64,000 bases of DNA, taken from the NCBI GenBank assembly GCA_025403435.1, contig CM046338.1, forward strand, positions 18,885,399 to 18,949,398, in the 5' to 3' direction. Source of the stretch: Artocarpus heterophyllus. Lineage: Eukaryota > Streptophyta > Magnoliopsida > Rosales > Moraceae. A program made the position numbers and the translations under genes. Shown one piece after another: positions 50,601 through 61,949 of the stretch. Under the pieces are notes generated by a model. That model did no database searches, was not told the origin of the DNA, and worked only from the letters and a program-made list of their open reading frames with translations. How positions within the stretch are numbered: position 1 is the first letter of the stretch; each line of letters starts with the position of its first letter.

Positions 50601-53600
50601 ATAGGACAAGTGTTTCTATGCCCAGGGAAGTGGAATCCCTGAAGGGTCTACGTACTGTACGAGCAGCTTGTGGTGTTTGGCATACAGCTGCAGTTGTAGA
50701 AGTCATGGTTGGGAACTCAAGTTCCAGCAACTGTTCTTTGGGAAAGGTGTTTACTTGGGGAGACGGTGACAAAGGCCGACTTGGACATGGTGATAAGGAA
50801 GCAAGGCTTGTGCCTACCTGTGTTGCTGCTCTGGTTGAACCAAATTTCTGTCAAGTTGCCTGTGGACATAGTCTAACAGTTGCACTTACAACCTCAGGCC
50901 AAGTCTACACGATGGGCAGTCCAGTTTATGGTCAGTTGGGAAATCCTCTAGCCGATGGAAAACTTCCAACCCGCGTTGAGGGAAAACTCGCTAAGAGTTT
51001 CGTGGAGGAAATAGCTTGTGGTGCCTATCATGTTGCGGTTTTGACCTCAAGAACCGAAGTTTACACTTGGGGAAAGGGAGCAACTGGTCGGTTAGGTCAT
51101 GGGGACATAGATGACCGAAATTCTCCAACCTTAGTTGATGCTTTGAAAGACAAACAAGTTAAAAGCATTGCTTGTGGTACAAATTTTACTGCAGCTATCT
51201 GCCTCCATAAGTGGGCATCAGGAATTGATCAATCTATGTGTTCTGGTTGCCGCCTACCATTTAATTTTAAAAGAAAACGCCACAACTGTTATAATTGTGG
51301 ATTTGTTTTCTGTCATTCATGCAGCAGTAAGAAGTCCGTTAAGGCTTCCATGGCACCAAACCCCAACAAGTCCTATCGTGTTTGTGATAATTGTTTTAAC
51401 AAACTCAGAAAAGCTATTGAAACTGACTCGTCATCTCATTCTGTGAGCAGAAGAGGAAGTATCATTCAGGGGTCAAATGAATTTATTGATAAAGATGAAA
51501 AGTTGGATTCAAGATCTCAGGCACAACTTGCAAGGTTTTCTTCAATGGAATCCTTGCAGCCAGTGGAAACCCGATCTTCAAAGAAAAACAAGAAACTTGA
51601 ATTTAATAGCAGTCGAGTCTCTCCCGTTCCAAATGGAGGTTCACAGTGGGGGGCTGTTAAATCATTCAATCCAGGTTTCGGGTCTTCCAAGAAATTTTTT
51701 TCAGCTTCTGTTCCTGGATCTAGAATTGTTTCTCGAGCAACGTCTCCAATTTCAAGGCGGCCCAGCCCACCTCGTGCTACAACGCCAACTCCAACTCTTG
51801 AAGGACTCACATCACCAAAAATTGGTGTAGATTATACAAAAAGGACAAATGATAGCCTGAGCCAGGAAGTAATCAAGCTAAGAGCACAGGTAGCACTTGC
51901 TGTACCGCTAGATGCTTAGCTTTACAGTTTCACTTTCTTTTGAAAGTTTGCACATTTGCTTTACATTGAGTTGAATGCCTGATATTTTAAGTGGTAAATG
52001 ATCGTGTTGATCCGTAGATTGAAAATTAATGAACTCTGAATTTTACTTTAGTTTTTTTTCACTTCGGGATTAACTTCAATAAAACGTTTAGAAGTTTGAG
52101 CAGCTATGATACCTTATTCACATTCTGAAAAATATGTTTGGTTTTATTGCAACCACCTTTCCAGCTTAATGAGGATTAGCGTTCCAACGTGAAACATTAA
52201 GAGTATTTCATACTGCTTCCCCTTTAAGAATCAGATGTTTGGTAACATAGGGTTTGAAAATTTAAAGTTTGCTTATATTTGTTGCGACATATTTCAAAGG
52301 GAAAACAACGTTTATTTGTTCTGAACTATACTAGCCCTTGGAAAAACGGTCAACAATTTTAAACTTTAATTTAAGGTGTCTATAGTACCAACTGTTGAAC
52401 ATACTGTGAGCATCTTTTTCACTTTTATTTAAGATCACTCTGTAATATTTCAATATGCACATTTCCTTTTCTATTTGATTGGAAATATCATTTGATAGTT
52501 AGAGATATCAAAGGGACCTTATTTATTCTTTTCATGTGTCAGCTTGTTCAGTCAGCTTTCTCAGTTTATCTTGTTCTTCTTTACGCCTGACTATTCCTTC
52601 TCGTAGGTGGAAAATCTTACACGTAAAGCACAACTTCAAGAAGTTGAGCTGGAAAGAACAACTAAACAGCTGAAGGAAGCATTGGCAATTGCTGGTGAAG
52701 AGACTACAAAGTGCAAGGCAGCAAAGGAAGTGATTAAGTCACTTACTGCCCAAGTAAGATGGATGTCATGTGTATTACTACCCTAATAGATCAGTGGGTT
52801 TTTTCTTTTTATGTGAACACGAGTTTTTCTGATCTTTTCTGCGTAGACACTTAAGTGCTCTTCTCTCATTTGCATATGCATTGAGTGCATTGTTAACTAA
52901 CATGTATGGAGCTTTCAAAAGTTTATATAAATAAGTTATTACATATCTGAATTTAAACGTCCTTTTGTAATACAGAAAAGCTGTAGAGATCCTTGATCTC
53001 CCAGCTTCAGAAGACACAGCAGTTAAGCGTCACCCACCTGTGGGGCCCACTTGCTGTCTCTTCCAGAGTTGGGGCCATGCAGAGCCCCTAGCGGTACTCT
53101 TTTCAACGTGGATTATCTTTTTATCTTTTTTTTTTTTTTTTAAATCAAAGACAGGAAAAGTAATCTTTTTCTTTTGGGGGGCTGGGGGTGGGGGTGGGAG
53201 GGCAATCTCAATTCTACTGGATACGTGATGTATGCTTAATTTTTTATTATCCTCCATGGAGATTCAAGTTCTGGGTTCCATGATAATCGGCACTTATCCT
53301 ACATATTATGATGTTCTTACTTATGATGTTCCTACATAAGTGTGTCATTGTTTCTGATTCTACTGCTTAGGCGGTTAGACTGACTATTTCAATACCAATA
53401 ATTTTCTATTTTGATCTTTCATTACTGTCTTTTGCTTATGATGCATCATGTGTTCTTAATGGTGACAGTTAAAAGACATGGCTGAAAGGCTTCCTGTTGG
53501 GGCTGCCTGGAATGTCAAATCACCTTCTCTTGCGTCCTTGGGATCTGATCTTGTTGGCAGTGACGTTTCTAATCCCTCAATTGAGAGACTGAATAGTCAA

Positions 53601-55157
53601 GTGGTATGCCAAGAACGGGACTCAAATGGGTCATACAGCCAATTGCAGTCTAATGGGTCCACTACCACCAACAACCGAAGTGCAGGTCATAATAAACAAG
53701 GCCATTCAGATGTAGCAACTAGAAATGGGATTCGAACAAAAGATGGTGAATCTCGAAATGACACTGAATGGGTTGAGCAAGAGGAACCAGGTGTTTATAT
53801 TACACTTACCTCCCTACCAGGAGGTGCCAAGGACCTCAAGCGTGTTCGCTTCAGGTGTGTTGCTTTTTAGCTTTTACGTTACCTTAATGTAGTTGTTCAT
53901 GTTGGAGACTGTTCCATGAACACTGATTGAGTTTGACACTTTCACACTCATTGGTGCACGTTGCTGATGGTTGATCATTTAATAATGAATGCATCAATTA
54001 TTGTGAAGGGCCTACTGATAACAAAGTGAAGCTTGTAGAATTTAAAACATTAACATGTGAATGTTACTTGCATGGATGTCATTCAATGTCCAAATTATTG
54101 AGTAAAGATTTAGAGCTTGTTTATTTATTTATTTTGATCGTTAAGTGTTTTTTCCAAGATCAAACCTAGAACCTAACCCATAAAACTTCCCAACCGCTGG
54201 GCTAATCTCAGCGGTGTAGAGCTTGTTTGTTTAATCCCAACAGAATTTGAAATATATGTCTTTATTAACTTTAAATCTTTGGTCTAAATTAGTTTGATGC
54301 CCGCGAATCTATATAAAAGAGGATGACAGCCTGATGTTCCACATGCACGTATACGCATACATGCACATGCTTGCGCAAATGCAAGCTGTTTGTTCTTAGC
54401 AATCAAAAAAATTCTAATGACAATGCTTCTATGATTTGTTAGTAGATTAAGCCCCTGGGCCTCTTTAAGGAACACATTCTATAGATGCTTATTTTTTTGG
54501 CTAAGAATTCCTTATAGACGATTTGCTTCATCACATACCTCGTTAGGTGTGTGCAAGTACCGAGCATTGCTTGTTTGACAAATGTTTGACATAAAATGTA
54601 ATTAATAAAAGCACATAAAAGATATATTTTCAACGAATAGCCCATTCAGTTAAATGTGTGTCTAGATTGGAAACCACTGTTCACACTATGGAGAAAGGGT
54701 GAGGTGAATGGCATTTTCACCCATTTACCTTTTACTTATAAACTTGTTTTACTTCACGGTATTGGGTACAAGAGCCCTAGGACCAGATGCAAGAAAGCAA
54801 CATTGTAATTTCAGTCATGACATCACTGCATGATGCCAGTTCCTAATTTTCTGTTACCCTAGCCACAACTGCCTTCATTTTGTATTTTGACACAGCTTCC
54901 CAGATTGTAATCATTATTGGACTGTTTTGTTTTTATTAATATCATTCTTTTTTTTTGGCCACGAGCTGCAATTTCTAATCTACATCATGTTTTATATTAA
55001 ACTCTCTTCTATTTTTAAACGCAGTCGAAGACGATTTAGCGAAAAGCAAGCAGAGCAGTGGTGGGCAGAGAACCGAACAAGAGTTTGTGAGCGGTACAAT
55101 GTTCGTATGATAGACAAGTCTAGTGTTGGTAGTGGAAGCGAGGATTTGGCTCACTGA
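44652..55157 (+). CDS. PRAF: PRAF-family protein: PH, RCC1 repeats, FYVE and BRX domains
   Basis: Nine coding exons: 44652-44720, 45762-45848, 46226-46315, 49156-49236, 49376-49570, 49763-51889, 52607-52753, 53469-53854 and 55025-55157. All introns are GT-AG and the join gives an uninterrupted 1104-residue frame. An N-terminal PH domain (about 20-135) has [25 protein letters not shown] and [14 protein letters not shown]. Seven RCC1 blades (about 268-656) have G-x-(V/L)-(F/Y)-(T/S)-W-G and GRLGHG repeats. A FYVE zinc finger (about 658-725) has [17 protein letters not shown] and CDNC; HN-Y replaces the canonical HH-R, as in other plant PRAFs. A Ser/Pro-rich linker and a coiled coil (about 925-985) precede the BRX domain (about 1032-1087, [14 protein letters not shown]...[16 protein letters not shown]). 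The family is associated with phosphoinositide binding, small-GTPase regulation and polarity complexes. The start is the [13 protein letters not shown]; an in-frame ATG at 44670 is an alternative. The gene looks intact. Confidence 0.95.
46787..47270 (+). repeat. Three-copy tandem repeat in PRAF intron 3
   Basis: The phrase GGGTCGCAACGGGAGGAT...TGTGGCTCACAACTAATTAATTT occurs at about 46811, 47024 and 47147. The first two copies also share about 80 bp upstream (ATAGCATCACTGACCTGAGT). The last two share a downstream AAAATTATGGTGACACCCC segment. Confidence 0.85.
48062..48315 (-). pseudogene. Coding-like relic of about 80 codons, antisense in PRAF intron 3
   Basis: The minus strand is open for about 80 codons with a charged, helix-friendly composition ([20 protein letters not shown], then [11 protein letters not shown] and [15 protein letters not shown]), and upstream and downstream stops. 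It resembles a coiled-coil segment of a transposon-encoded protein (gag or transposase), but I recognise no family. There is no start codon upstream of the charged part and no second domain nearby. Confidence 0.3.
48703..48750 (+). repeat. G-rich tract with quadruplex potential (intron 3, sense strand)
   Basis: Runs of 3-16 G separated by 1-2 bases directly follow a T-tract. They satisfy a G3+ N1-7 quadruplex pattern several times over and would be present in the pre-mRNA. Confidence 0.8.
53176..53202 (+). repeat. G-rich tract with quadruplex potential (intron 7, sense strand)
   Basis: GGGGGG-CT-GGGGG-T-GGGGG-T-GGG-A-GGG just after a T-rich stretch in the intron 52754-53468 of the PRAF gene. 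Confidence 0.8.
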
Positions 55158-55624
55158 TCTTTTGAGACAATCATATGTAAATGAATGGTATTTCCTAGAT
55201 TCCATATCGAGTAACAGTGAAGTCATACTGGTTAATTAGAGTTGGCTTCCATCCTTTTAATGGGCCGAGGGAAGCAAAGGCTTGGATATAGGAAGGAGAG
55301 ATAGAGGGGTTTGATTGTGTTTTCCTTCTTTTTTATCCCATTTGTCTTTGATTTTTGTTCCCTTTCTGATTTTTATTCCATTTTTTTTTCCCAATTTGCC
55401 TTTTGTGGGGGGTTTGAGGGTCAGAAATGTAAATTCCTAGTAAGTTGCCGGCTCTTTTGAAAGCAGCTGCTATGTAAATTCCATAAGTGAATGCATCTGC
55501 ATTTGTTTTTTTTTCCTTTTTTTTTTCTTTTTTTTTGGTTATACTCGGTTTTATGCATATGTTCAGGCCATCTTACAATCAACTACTATATGTACTTTTA
55601 GGCGACGCATTCGGCTTCAATAAA
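55158..55624 (+). terminator. PRAF 3' UTR with a candidate poly(A) signal
   Basis: After the stop at 55155-55157 comes T-rich sequence with an AATAAA at 55619-55624. T-rich upstream elements at 55500-55540 fit a plant polyadenylation region; the cleavage site cannot be placed exactly. Confidence 0.5.
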
Positions 55625-56334
55625 AGCAGGTAGCCTTGCATGGGTGATGATGTGGAGAAAGGGGCATTGGTTTCGGAAGGAACTAGGGACGCTCTGTTCC
55701 TCCCACTGGACACTTTAGTAGTTTCTTCTTTCTCTTGATAGATACTAGAGAAAGAAAATAGCACAAGAAGTTAGAACAAAGATTGTAGAAGAAAACTGCT
55801 TGGTCTCACTGGCTAATTCAATTAATTATGGTAAATTAGCACTTCTAACAGGAAATCCAAACAATGGTGTTCATAAACAAAGAATAAAATTGAGTGGGTT
55901 ACGTTTTACCATCTATGGGAAATTGTTCCCTAGAGGCTGTACAATATTTTAATTGGTAGACTAACATAATATGATGCGGACAAATCTTATAAAATTTTTA
56001 TGCTTGTAATTTCATAATAATCATTTCTTAATTTATATTTTTGTTTCAAAGAGACTACAAAGGTATTACTTGAAGAGAAAATTACGTTTTATGTCATACT
56101 TTTAAAAGTTTTATTTATTTATGTTACATTTAAAAAAGTTTATGCTATACTATCATTTATATTACCTGTTAAGCTATGACATAAATGAACATGTGTGGTA
56201 TTTATAAAAAGTAAATTTTAAAAGATAGTATTTATGAAAATTTTTCTTCTTTGAATTTGATGAACTTGTTTTAATTTTATGCGTCGTAGACTTTTTGCAT
56301 AAAAAACATATGAAGATAAGATAAAAAGATACTT
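55625..56334. other. Intergenic gap between the PRAF gene and the channel pseudogene
   Basis: AT-rich sequence with no supported gene. Partly self-complementary AT-rich phrases occur at 56080-56240 but no clear element was defined. Confidence 0.5.
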
Positions 56335-58517
56335 TTAATTGAACAGAATATGTTTCTAAAATTCATGTTTTATAGCTGTGACAGTTGACCCTTTATTTTT
56401 CTACATTCTAGTAATAGATGACAAGAACAATTGCATTAGCCTTGACGGATCTTTGAAGATCATTGTTTGTGTTCTTCGCACTTCTACTGATATATTCTAC
56501 TTAGGATTATCTTCGAGTTCCGAACTGGGTTTATTGCTCCTGCTTCTTGGGTTTTTGGAAGGGGCGAGTTGGTCATGGATTCCGCGACTATAGCCAAAAG
56601 ATATATGTCATCCCAGTTCATTTTTGATTTCCTCTTAGTCCTTCCACTTCCACAGGTGTGCGCGAGCCTGCGCTTGTGTATTTGTATGTATGTACATGTT
56701 TTACTCTCATGTTTCCGTTTTGGCGGCAAGTTTGTGCTTAAAATGTTTCAGGTGATCGCTTTTATTAAAAGTCATGATCCATTGATCACAAAGGAAACAC
56801 AAAATTGTAATTCTGGTTCAATATGTACCGAGGTTTGCGCGAATGTTTCCACTTTTCAAAGATGTTGATGATTCTGGGATATAACTGAGACAACTTGGGC
56901 TGGAGCTCCATTCAATCTTTACTTCTACATGCTAGCTAGTCATGTAAGTTATAGTGCGTGTGTGTTGTGTTTAGCTCTTGTCACTTTCATGAAATATATA
57001 CTTTCTGATCTTTAATTTTCTGTACACAACAACAAATGCAGTTTTGGTACTTGTTTTCGATAGAGCGGGGGGCTAAGAGTTGGGGCCAAGAATTTAACAG
57101 AGAATTTGAGTAGTCAATAATTGTATTGCAATGTTAACCGCACGAATAATATCCCTGCGATTTCCACCTTAGACCTTGAAAAAGTGCTAAATAGGGCTTG
57201 CCCTTTTGTTGATCCTGATGAAATTAAGAACTCTACGACCGTTTAGCTTTGGAATATTTGCCGATGCTTTCACATTTGGTGTGGTTCAAAGCTCGGATCC
57301 CCCTTTCAAATTTTTCTGCTGCTGCTGGTGGGGATTAAGCAATCTCAGGTTCGTGAAGACTCCGTTTATTTAGTACTTAATTAGCCTATGCTTGTTTGAT
57401 TCTTCAATCTTTACTAGTTCTCTCGGGCAAAATTTGAAGCCAGGAACTTTTGTGGGGGAGATATTGTTTGAAGTCCTAATATCTATCTCTGGATTGATTC
57501 TGTTTTCTTTACTTATCGGCAATATGCAGGTAAAACACATGTATTGTACACACAAGATACATACATACATACATACATACATATATGTATGTATGTATTG
57601 ATCTTGTACTTATATGAGCTAGTTAAAAAGGCAACAACCTTTATTTCTTTTGTTATGATAGGAAATATTTGGAATCCATCTCTGTGGGAATTGAAGAAAT
57701 GAGAGTGAAGAGAGAGGACTAGGAAATACGAACAATGGATAGCCCACCGGATGTTCCCGGAGACTTTTTGGCAACCGATTAGGAGATATGAACAATATAA
57801 GCGGCAAGAAACAAGAAGTGTTGAAGAAGAGAATCTAATTAGAAGCCTTCCCAACGACCTTATAAGGGACATAAACCGCCATCTTTGTATGGCTATTGTC
57901 CTAAGAGTAGGTGTTTGTTCTTAGCAAGTTCTTGATATTGTTCTGCCTTTTGCGCTAATAGTGAGTAATTTACATTACAATTCCTTTTTTTATAATTTGT
58001 ATGTTCAGTTCCCTCGGGTTTAGGGTTAAAATTCCCTGCAATGAATCCTTTTTGTCCTATGGTACCCTTGACTGATCAAACGAGTATAAGTTGGTGACAA
58101 CGTTTTAGAATTACCCTCAATTGAATTTGTTAACAATTCTGGATGACCAATCACAGGCATTATAGGACTAGAAAACTTAATTATAAGGTATCTAGTCTTA
58201 GACACTAAAAAAAAATAAAAAAATCAAGCCTACTAAACTATGTGACATAACAAATAACGGGTATTGTCACGTAAACTCCCTTAAAAGTTAATATTTGATT
58301 TGAACCTTAGATGCCATTGTCTAAGAAAATGGATGAACGGTTCTTGGACACCTTGTGCGGTCGTCTGAAGCCGGTTCTCTACACGGAGGACAACTACATA
58401 ATTCTCGAGGGCGATCCTGTTGATGAGATGCTTTTTGTAAAGCGGGGATGTATGGTGGCTGTGACTACTAACGGGGGAAGAACTGGCTTCTTCAACTCGG
58501 AGTATCTTAAGGGTGGA
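56335..58517 (+). pseudogene. Cyclic nucleotide-gated channel (CNGC) pseudogene, truncated by an LTR
   Basis: Homology to plant CNGC cation channels lies in successive exon-like blocks: about 56335-56656 (VDPLFFYILVIDD; IIFEFRTGF and LPLPQ in a second frame), 56753-56944 (TWAGAPFN, MLASH), 57190-57362 (ACPFVDPDEIKNST, then KFFCCCWWGL), 57410-57529 (GEILFEVLISISGLILFSLLIGNMQ-like pore region), 57662-57901 (LESISVGIEEMRVKRED, RRYEQYKRQETRSVEEEN) and 58311-58517 (KKMDERFLDTLCGRLKPVLY, DEMLFVKRG, TTNGGRTGFFNSEYL). The last block is the start of the cyclic-nucleotide-binding domain. Frameshifts are visible near 56507, 56885, 57234 and 57720, and a stop near 56355. The final exon is cut by the LTR at 58518, losing the rest of the domain. 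Confidence 0.85.
57560..57600. repeat. (ATAC)n-(GTAT)n palindromic microsatellite
   Basis: An ATAC run turns into GTAT repeats through a central ATATAT, forming a near-perfect palindrome in a pseudogene intron. Confidence 0.85.
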
Positions 58518-60492
58518 TGTGACACCCGTTATTCTCCTAACGGGTATTGAGGTAATTAAATTAATTTTTAATGTATAAAAAAAAATTGCTTCATTTAAAT
58601 TTATTTTATAATATTTATTTTTATCTATTTTTAAATTTTCTAAAATTCTCCTATATTTATTTAGTATGATTACTAAAAAGCCTTAGAACTTCTAATAAAT
58701 CTCAAAAATGTCATATTGGCATTATGTGTGTTAAAGTCTTTAGATGAGACATAAGGATATATTTTCCAACTACTCTTGACCCTCATTTTCTTTATTTCCT
58801 CCGTGACATGCTTCAACATGTCTCCTCTATAATTGTTTCTATCACTTCTCTTCAAAGACTTCATCTTTTCTTCCTTTCTCTTCCACGGTTCCCACACTCT
58901 TCTTCTCATTTCTTTGCTGAAGCAAAATACTTAGAGAACTTCTTCAAGGCAGCCATAAAAATCAGCCACCATCACCTCCATTTGAGCAAGAATTTCAGTC
59001 ATACCGAACTAAAGGAACCTGTTTTGAAGCCATTTCAAGCTTCCAACTAACCATAATCTGAGGTTAGAATCTTATGAACAAATTTAGTCTTTCATTTATA
59101 AATTTTCTTTTATACTAAAGGATTATTCAAATTTGCGTTCTTAAACCTAAGTATATGTTTGTTGCTATTTTGGAGCATATGTATGAAGTCTAAGTGTATA
59201 TGCCCTAGACAGAAAATTTATATTGTTAAACTTTATAATACCTCTATGGGCAGTGGTTATTTCTTGAAATTCTAAGATTAAATTAAAATAAATTTTATGA
59301 ATGTAGTTGTATGTTGTGCTTTAGTTTTAATTGTCCTTATGCACGCCTTAGGATCAAGGGAGTATGGAGCTAACGTTAATTGATTCCAGGATTAAGAGAC
59401 TGTTGATAAGCTTAAAAGGTAGGGATTCTATTACTCATCTTTTGTGAGGTTTTTATAGAATTAAAATTGATTGTTTTGCCGCAATATATATATATATCTA
59501 TGTTGAACTGATATTATATGTGTATCACATATGAAACTATGACATGGACTCGTCTTGTATTGTACGGCGAGGAACATAATGAATTGACACATGTTATAAA
59601 TTGAGAAGCATGGTTAAGAAAATTAACTCTATTAATAATGATTTAATATAGAGAAATTGTGAGACATGAAAAGGGCGACGGTTACGTCCTTGGGCATGAA
59701 TACCCTAAAAGGTAAAATAGGGGGAAGGCGATGACGCTTCCTTGGGTTGAAAGTCCCAGAACACACTGTACAGGAATCGACTTGGTGAGGACTCGGGGCT
59801 TGATGTCCCCTCACCGGAACACCCTTGGAATGTTTATAGGGTGATCAAGTGCGCCCATTTGGGTTTCGATGAGTTGAGTGATACTCAATTTAACATGGAT
59901 ACCTAGGAACAATGATGATTGGTAATATTTGTATAAATGTGTAATTATGACACTTGGTAATGATTAACTACGGTATCATAAGATGTGATCATAATAAACC
60001 TCATAATCTGGAATATGATGTAACTTACTAACCATGCAGGTTTTAATGTGGTAATGATAAAAACCTAAAGGTGAGTAATGGCTTTCTCTACTGAGCATAG
60101 TGTCGCTCATTCCCTTATGTTTATATCTTTTCAGGACTCACTAAGTGTGAGGTGGCTACGAGAAATATAGTTGAGGAAGCGATATAACTATATTACATTG
60201 GGACTGCTCAATTGTAAAGAATGTTCTTCATGATAATGTAAGCATCAATTGTTACTTTCTGTGACTGTAATTATAATGTGTTGAGGGTTAAAATGATGAT
60301 GACAACAGTTTATATTATTAAATTTAAGGTGCTACATTAAAACTGTGGTTTATTTGTCGTTTATATTTTTATTTTTGAGTTGAGAGTTTTCATTTAAGTC
60401 CCGGGCAAATTTTATTTTTAAGGTTTTACTTTTATTATTTATTTTTATTTTATCTCATTAAAAACTGTTAACCCCCATATAGGGGCGTTACA
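58518..60492 (+). repeat. 5' LTR of the accessory-gene retroelement (1975 bp)
   Basis: It starts TGTGACACCCG and ends GGGGCGTTACA, adjacent to a PBS. The end GGGGCGTTACA is the same as the plus-strand end of the gypsy LTR at 30804. A hairpin (ACCCGTTA, 6-nt loop, TAACGGGT) lies at 58524-58545, and a TGAGC-N8-GCTCA module near 60100. The class is probably Ty3/gypsy by resemblance. The second LTR is beyond the window. Confidence 0.8.
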
Positions 60493-60499
60493 GAATTTT

Positions 60500-60512
60500 T
60501 GGTATCAGAGCC
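60500..60512 (+). promoter_or_regulatory. Primer-binding site (iMet tRNA)
   Basis: TGGTATCAGAGCC, an exact match to the plant initiator-Met tRNA complement, lies seven bases after the LTR end. Confidence 0.93.
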
Positions 60513-60531
60513 TAGGTTCGGTTAACCTAGG
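60511..60531 (+). promoter_or_regulatory. Hairpin abutting the PBS
   Basis: Arms CCTAGGTT and AACCTAGG around a 5-nt loop, overlapping the PBS end by two bases. Confidence 0.85.
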
Positions 60532-61949
60532 GAGTGTAGCACCACTTTAAAAAAATATATTTTTGAGATGGTTTTGAAGCTGAATTTTCAGTGTCATCAT
60601 CAAAATGAACCTTCACATTGATTTATACAGTTTAGAAGGATGTAACATGGAAAGGCCATAGAATGAAAATACTAATGGTTATATGAGTACAATATTTATA
60701 TAGAAGGAAAGTATTAATAGTTATGAGGGAATGATAATTATATGAAATGAGTTTATAAGTAGAATGCTTATGAGAGATTCGTATAATATTAGGATCTATA
60801 AGCATATTTAATTCGTATAAACGATGAGAAATTCGTATAGATACGAGGATTTAAGAGCCTTTTGTCTCGTGAAAAACAATAAGAAATATAAGGCTTGATT
60901 TATTGATTTTAAAGTTTGACGTAGATATGCCAAATTTTTCGTAATTGATTCAAACCTAAGTAATGATTATGTGTGGATTCGATGGAGCACATAAGTTCAA
61001 TAACTTTTCTTGAAAGTTCTATTTATTTAAGGAATATGATATAAGTTGGGAATCATGGTATTGAATCTTGAGAGAGATAAATGTTAGACTTTTGGTCTGT
61101 TGAGACTGTGTAAAGTCTAGAATGCAAGAATCTCAAAATTGGAATATTTCGTTACGTACATTGTATTTAAGTGTATCAGTGAATCTTTTGGTTACCTAAG
61201 GTTTTGTTATATGAGGAAATTATATATTGTATGAGTAGAATTGTGGGGATTGTAGATGTTCTTAAGTAGTAACATCAAGTGTCTTTGTTCATTGATATGG
61301 TCTACGTTGGAAGACGTAAATCGTATTGATTTTAAGGTTAGTCACATTCTAAACCCTTGGTAGTAATGATGATGAATCCATTGATAGATGTTGAGTATTA
61401 GGAATAACATATGGGTGTATGCATTGTTCAATAAGGTTTTGATTAAAACAAAATTATTTGAGTTGCTGGATCATTCAGGAAGATCCTTGTTGTCGTTAAA
61501 TTAGATTTGTTGTTTATAGTTAACTTTATCTATAGTGGACTTTGAATTGGGTTTAAGATTCATACGAATTGGTTTTCAATTTTATGTTTGTTATTTAACT
61601 TGTTCTAAATGTGTTAAGGCCCGAAACAACCTGACCATTTTCAACTTAGAACATTTGGGCCTAGTTCAAATCCTAAATCAGTTTGATTCACACTGTCTCT
61701 CCCACGTGGTCTCTATACGTGTCATATACAGTGGTTTAATTAATGTTTACAAATACGGTTACTGTGCATAGGAGCTTATTTCTCCGAGTTCACTTTTTCT
61801 CTCTTAATTTGTTATTTTCTCTCTAAATCGCAAATCCTCTTCTTTTTCATTAAAAATTCTTCTTTTTCTCTAAAAGAAGAAGGAATTCTAGGATTCTGCA
61901 ATTTACTATCTTAAATTTTCCTTTCTATTTACTCTTCTTTCATCTCATC
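60532..61949 (+). other. Untranslated leader of the accessory-gene element
   Basis: About 1.4 kb of AT-rich sequence with no gag-like frame. The final 170 bp before the ORF at 61950 is strongly pyrimidine-rich (TTTTTCTCTCTTAA, CTTCTTTTTCATT), like a plant 5' UTR. A 78-codon frame at 61535-61771 has no recognisable domain. Confidence 0.55.

Noticed and set aside
50020..50772. 250-codon antisense ORF opposite the PRAF RCC1 repeats
   Set aside because: A shadow of the repetitive, highly constrained RCC1 coding sequence; no domain and no promoter evidence.
57560..57600. Palindromic ATAC/GTAT run considered as a cruciform or regulatory element
   Set aside because: It lies in an intron of a pseudogene and is most simply a microsatellite that inverted during slippage.
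58255..58266. 12-bp TAACGGGTATTG just upstream of the LTR that also occurs at the LTR start (58538)
   Set aside because: Too short and too close to call a duplication or target-site effect; may be chance.
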